Assembly: GCF_900078745.1 (NCBI RefSeq)
Contig: NZ_FKII01000044.1
Span: 62,001 to 126,000, forward strand
Direction: 5' to 3'
Source of the DNA: Candidatus Ichthyocystis sparus
GTDB lineage: Bacteria > Pseudomonadota > Gammaproteobacteria > Burkholderiales > 2013Ark19i
Length of the DNA: 64,000 nt
Part shown: one piece after another, positions 61,164 to 64,000 of the stretch
How the letters are laid out: each line of letters begins with the position of its first letter
Numbering within the stretch: position 1 is the stretch's first letter
Program-made: the position numbers and the translations under genes
Notes under the pieces: generated by a model
The model's database searches: none
Told to the model about the DNA's origin: nothing
Seen by the model: the letters and a program-made list of their open reading frames with translations, nothing else

Positions 61164-63368
61164 TTACACACGATATACTCTGATAAAACCTGGTATCTTT
61201 TTCAACAACAAAATCGATTCTTCATATCTATCAGGGTTTGTCTCCCAAACAACATATACAACTAAAACATCGCGGTGCAAGTTAGACAAAAATTTCGTTA
61301 TTCTACCTTGATGTCGAGAAAAAACATCCATGAGCTCTTTTAGCACATTATCTGAATTGATAAATTCCATTTTAAAGCTATATGGCCACGACAATCCCAT
61401 CAAATGCATAATTTGATTGCAATGTACCGGTACCGTACGCTCGGGATTTTTTTCACAAATTTTAAGCAAATTAGGACAATCACTCCTATGTATAGAGACA
61501 CAGTAATCAGATGTTATAAATCCCATCATTTCATCCGATGGAATTGGATGACAGCAATTAGCCAAACGTGTAGATAATCCAGATACTCCCATAACAGAAA
61601 AATCTAAAGATGTTTTTTTAGACAACTGCGGTACTGCACAAATGTTAACTGCATCCACCTTACTACTGTCTTCAACTAGGGAACGCCACATCTTGGGGGA
61701 TATATCACCGTTGTATGCAGCCCTGTACAATAATTGAACATCTGAAAAACCCAATGCAGAGGCTACATCTTCAGATGTGATATTGCTAAGCTTATATTGT
61801 GCTATCTTCTTAGAGAATACTTGCTTACCTTTGAAGAAAACATCGTCGCTCACATCATCAATATGGTGGAAGTAATGTTTTATTTTGGAACGCGCTCGAT
61901 TACTTACAGAATACACTGGTGAATTTCCCAGCCAATCACGAGAAGGACCACCTTGCTTAGATGTCATAATCTCAACTTGTTGGCCTGTATCCAAAGGTGT
62001 ATCTAGGGAAACAATTGATCCATCAACTTTTGCTCCCCTACACCTATGACCGACCTCAGTATGTAACGCATACGCAAAATCAATTGGCGTAGAGCCTCTT
62101 GGTAAGGAAATAATCCTTCCCTGAGGAGTAAAAACGTATATAGTCTGATTTAGTTCGGCACGCTGCGTATAATCAGCCCACATAGGCTGTTGGGCCAAGT
62201 CGTCACGCCAGGTAAGCAATTGCCTAAGAAGTGATATTTTTTCACCATATGAAGAAGTTCCAGAACGCTCCTTGTAGAGCCAGTGAGAAGCTACACCAAG
62301 CTCAGCATTTTTATGCATATCAAAGGTCCTAATTTGGACCTCCAAATTTTTATCCGCAACAACTTGAACAACAGTATGCAAGGATTGATACAAATTACTC
62401 TTAGGTTGCAGAATATAATCATCAAATTCCTTAGATATTGGAGCCCATAGGCTATGCACCACGCCTAAAACCATGTAGCAATCACGCACTGATGGAACTA
62501 GTATTCTGATAGCGTGAATATCGTATAAATCATGAAAATCCAGATTTTTATAGTTCATCTTATTATAGATACTATATATGTGCTTAGGACGCCCATAAAT
62601 TTTATAGTCCATTTCCTCCTTAGATAAGATGGCACTCAGGCTATCTATGCAGTACTGAATAAATAGCTGCCTTTCTTCTCTCTTAGAACTAAGCTTATTA
62701 ACTATTGATTGGTAGAGTTCTGGCTTATAGAATCTAAAAGACAAATCTTCAAGTTCCCACTTAAGTTGCCAAACTCCAAGACGATTTGCCAATGGTGCAA
62801 AAATGCTCAATATAACTTGCGCGAAACGCTCGTGAAATATACTCTTGTCAGTAGTTGTTAAGTAGCGTAGTGTTTGCAAATGAGATGACAAAACGATGAT
62901 TACGACTCTAATATCCTCAACCAATGCTAGTATCATTTGACGAAAAGATTCCGCGTGCATAAGTTGAGAACTTGGTTTTTGTAGATCATCATATCGAAAA
63001 AACTTTATACGTAATACTCCTAATACTCCCTTGAGCAAAGAAAATGTACCTGGATCGACTAAGTCTACTAGCTTGTTTAGGTCTACATCTGGGTCATCAG
63101 ATAAAGCAGGTGACAAAAACAGGAGCGATGCGTACACTACCTCCTTGCCCAAACCCAACTTAGCAGTAATAGCTGCCACACCATAGGCATGGGATAGAGC
63201 ATTCTCTCCAACTAGAAAACAGCTCTTTTCAGCCAAAATATGATGAACTAATTTCTCAATTTCGGCGAGAGACTCTCCATTGTCATCTCCGAGGGAATTA
63301 ATAATACTGGAGCGAAGCGTATCTATATCAAAAAAACTCTTCTTTTTATCCGACATGGTCAGCACCAT
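61164..63368 (-). CDS. relA: (p)ppGpp synthetase RelA (degenerate hydrolase domain)
   Basis: About 734 residues of the long RSH family. The synthetase domain has IYGRPKHIYSIYNKM, and EFDDY-x-x-x-PKSNLYQSLHT, whose acidic ExDD marks RelA rather than SpoT (RxKD). The N-terminal region lacks the HD hydrolase motif (YASLLFLSPALSDDP where HD is expected), so it should only synthesise the alarmone. A TGS domain follows (VFTPQGRIISLPRGSTPIDFAYALHTEVGH), then LANCCHPIPSDEMMGF and a C-terminal ACT domain. Starts at 63380 (GTG), 63368 and 63356 are all possible; 63368 has GGTGG 8 nt upstream. Confidence 0.9.
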   Translation of the reverse strand: MVLTMSDKKKSFFDIDTLRSSIINSLGDDNGESLAEIEKLVHHILAEKSCFLVGENALSHAYGVAAITAKLGLGKEVVYASLLFLSPALSDDPDVDLNKLVDLVDPGTFSLLKGVLGVLRIKFFRYDDLQKPSSQLMHAESFRQMILALVEDIRVVIIVLSSHLQTLRYLTTTDKSIFHERFAQVILSIFAPLANRLGVWQLKWELEDLSFRFYKPELYQSIVNKLSSKREERQLFIQYCIDSLSAILSKEEMDYKIYGRPKHIYSIYNKMNYKNLDFHDLYDIHAIRILVPSVRDCYMVLGVVHSLWAPISKEFDDYILQPKSNLYQSLHTVVQVVADKNLEVQIRTFDMHKNAELGVASHWLYKERSGTSSYGEKISLLRQLLTWRDDLAQQPMWADYTQRAELNQTIYVFTPQGRIISLPRGSTPIDFAYALHTEVGHRCRGAKVDGSIVSLDTPLDTGQQVEIMTSKQGGPSRDWLGNSPVYSVSNRARSKIKHYFHHIDDVSDDVFFKGKQVFSKKIAQYKLSNITSEDVASALGFSDVQLLYRAAYNGDISPKMWRSLVEDSSKVDAVNICAVPQLSKKTSLDFSVMGVSGLSTRLANCCHPIPSDEMMGFITSDYCVSIHRSDCPNLLKICEKNPERTVPVHCNQIMHLMGLSWPYSFKMEFINSDNVLKELMDVFSRHQGRITKFLSNLHRDVLVVYVVWETNPDRYEESILLLKKIPGFIRVYRV

Positions 63369-63398
63369 ACCCACTACCACCCATAATGCATAGAATAC

Positions 63399-64000
63399 CT
63401 AATCAGATGATAAATGTATTACTATCTTGCCAACAGACTGATAATCCATTAGAAGTCTATGCGCTTCCTCTACTTGACTAAGCTCAAATATTTGATTAAG
63501 GCACACTGTCTTAGGTAGCAAAAGACCGGATTTCCACTGAGTAGCAAGCCAGTCCCTGAGAATTTTTACAACATTTTGAGGCTGAGAACGCATAGTCGCT
63601 CCACGCAATGTTACCTGCTTAAATAATATTGGAGCCAGGCTGATATTACTAGGATGAGCACCTGATAAGAAACCAACAATTAGCCATGTACCATATAAAT
63701 TTATAAGCTTAGAATTAGCAGTAAAACAAGAAGCCCCTACAACATCAAAAATAACATCTACTTTGCTACTTTCATCAATCAAATGTTGTATCCAATTATC
63801 ATTGTTGCGAAAAAAAACTTTTTTCTCATCAATTATTGATGATATATCGCATTTCCTTTCAGATCCGAGAGTACCCCATACATTGGCACCTACCCATTGT
63901 GAAAGCAAAGCTGCTGCTCTACTCACATTGGACATAACGCTATGTATAAGAACACGGTCATTACTAGACAAAGGCCGTATATAGTGCAAAAACAAAGCGG
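63399..64000 (-). CDS. Zinc-type/quinone oxidoreductase (PIG3-like), C-terminal part, cut by window edge
   Basis: About 200 C-terminal residues of an MDR-superfamily reductase; the N-terminus lies beyond the right edge. RVLIHSVMSNVSRAAALLSQWVGA is a variant of the nucleotide-binding region, VDVIFDVVGA a Rossmann strand, and LRGATMRSQ resembles the GSTLRSR motif of the PIG3/quinone oxidoreductase group. The expected glycine-rich GxxGVG motif is altered (VMSNVSRAA), so NADPH binding may differ. The first residues after the edge are still in frame, so the gene is partial rather than truncated. Confidence 0.65.
   Translation of the reverse strand, partial: ALFLHYIRPLSSNDRVLIHSVMSNVSRAAALLSQWVGANVWGTLGSERKCDISSIIDEKKVFFRNNDNWIQHLIDESSKVDVIFDVVGASCFTANSKLINLYGTWLIVGFLSGAHPSNISLAPILFKQVTLRGATMRSQPQNVVKILRDWLATQWKSGLLLPKTVCLNQIFELSQVEEAHRLLMDYQSVGKIVIHLSSD

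Noticed and set aside
1-64000. CRISPR arrays, tRNA or rRNA genes
   Set aside because: No regularly spaced direct repeats, cloverleaf-like segments or rRNA-like blocks were seen in the intergenic stretches.

Overview
The window looks like chromosomal DNA from an AT-rich, Gram-negative, probably host-associated betaproteobacterium. The signs are a division/cell-wall cluster without murB, a Burkholderia/Neisseria-type trimeric porin, Coq7-type ubiquinone hydroxylase, a BioC with the GHAWG motif, a phasin, the rne|rluC-sppA and ridA-recG-ubiA gene orders, and an RpfE-family protein beside recJ. A small-genome fish or amoeba symbiont/pathogen of the Ichthyocystis type would fit, but that is only a guess from composition and gene content. 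I saw no tRNA, rRNA, CRISPR array, insertion sequence or prophage.

Layout. 1-0.9 kb: end of a branched-chain amino acid ABC transporter (livG fragment, livF). 0.9-7.5 kb: RNase E divergent from rluC, then sppA and nadB. 7.5-8.2 kb: a 0.7 kb gene-poor stretch holding what looks like a decayed GntR/MocR-type regulator. 8.2-13.5 kb: ridA, recG, ubiA and a KimA-like APC permease. 13.5-20.5 kb: an AT-rich accessory locus with five or six type IV prepilin-like genes followed by a coupled VirB9-VirB10 pair. 20.6-24.5 kb: HAD phosphatase, a small secreted protein, an alpha/beta hydrolase and a GDSL-esterase autotransporter. 24.8-30.7 kb: purT, lolC-lolD, an RpfE-family gene and recJ. 30.7-39.1 kb: coq7, porin, rpe, oligopeptidase A, a KefB-like antiporter, a crotonase and a phasin. 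39.1-56.4 kb: the division and cell-wall (dcw) cluster on the minus strand, rsmH-ftsL-ftsI-murE-murF-mraY-murD-ftsW-murG-(gap)-murC-ddl-ftsQ-ftsA-ftsZ, with bioC attached downstream. 56.4-58.9 kb: a FolB-CutA fusion coupled to dsbD. 59-64 kb: an orphan acidic protein, hemL, relA and the end of a quinone oxidoreductase.

The dcw genes overlap repeatedly by 4 nt (GTGA/ATGA), so they form one translationally coupled unit that makes and polymerises peptidoglycan precursors. Envelope functions dominate the rest: LolCD, porin, DsbD, SppA, autotransporter, pilins and VirB9/10.

The observations most worth following are the pilin + VirB9/VirB10 locus, the FolB-CutA fusion, the orphan poly-Glu protein at 59.1 kb, and several palindromic or repeated candidate operators. 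All function calls are by recognition of motifs and gene order; no database search was possible.
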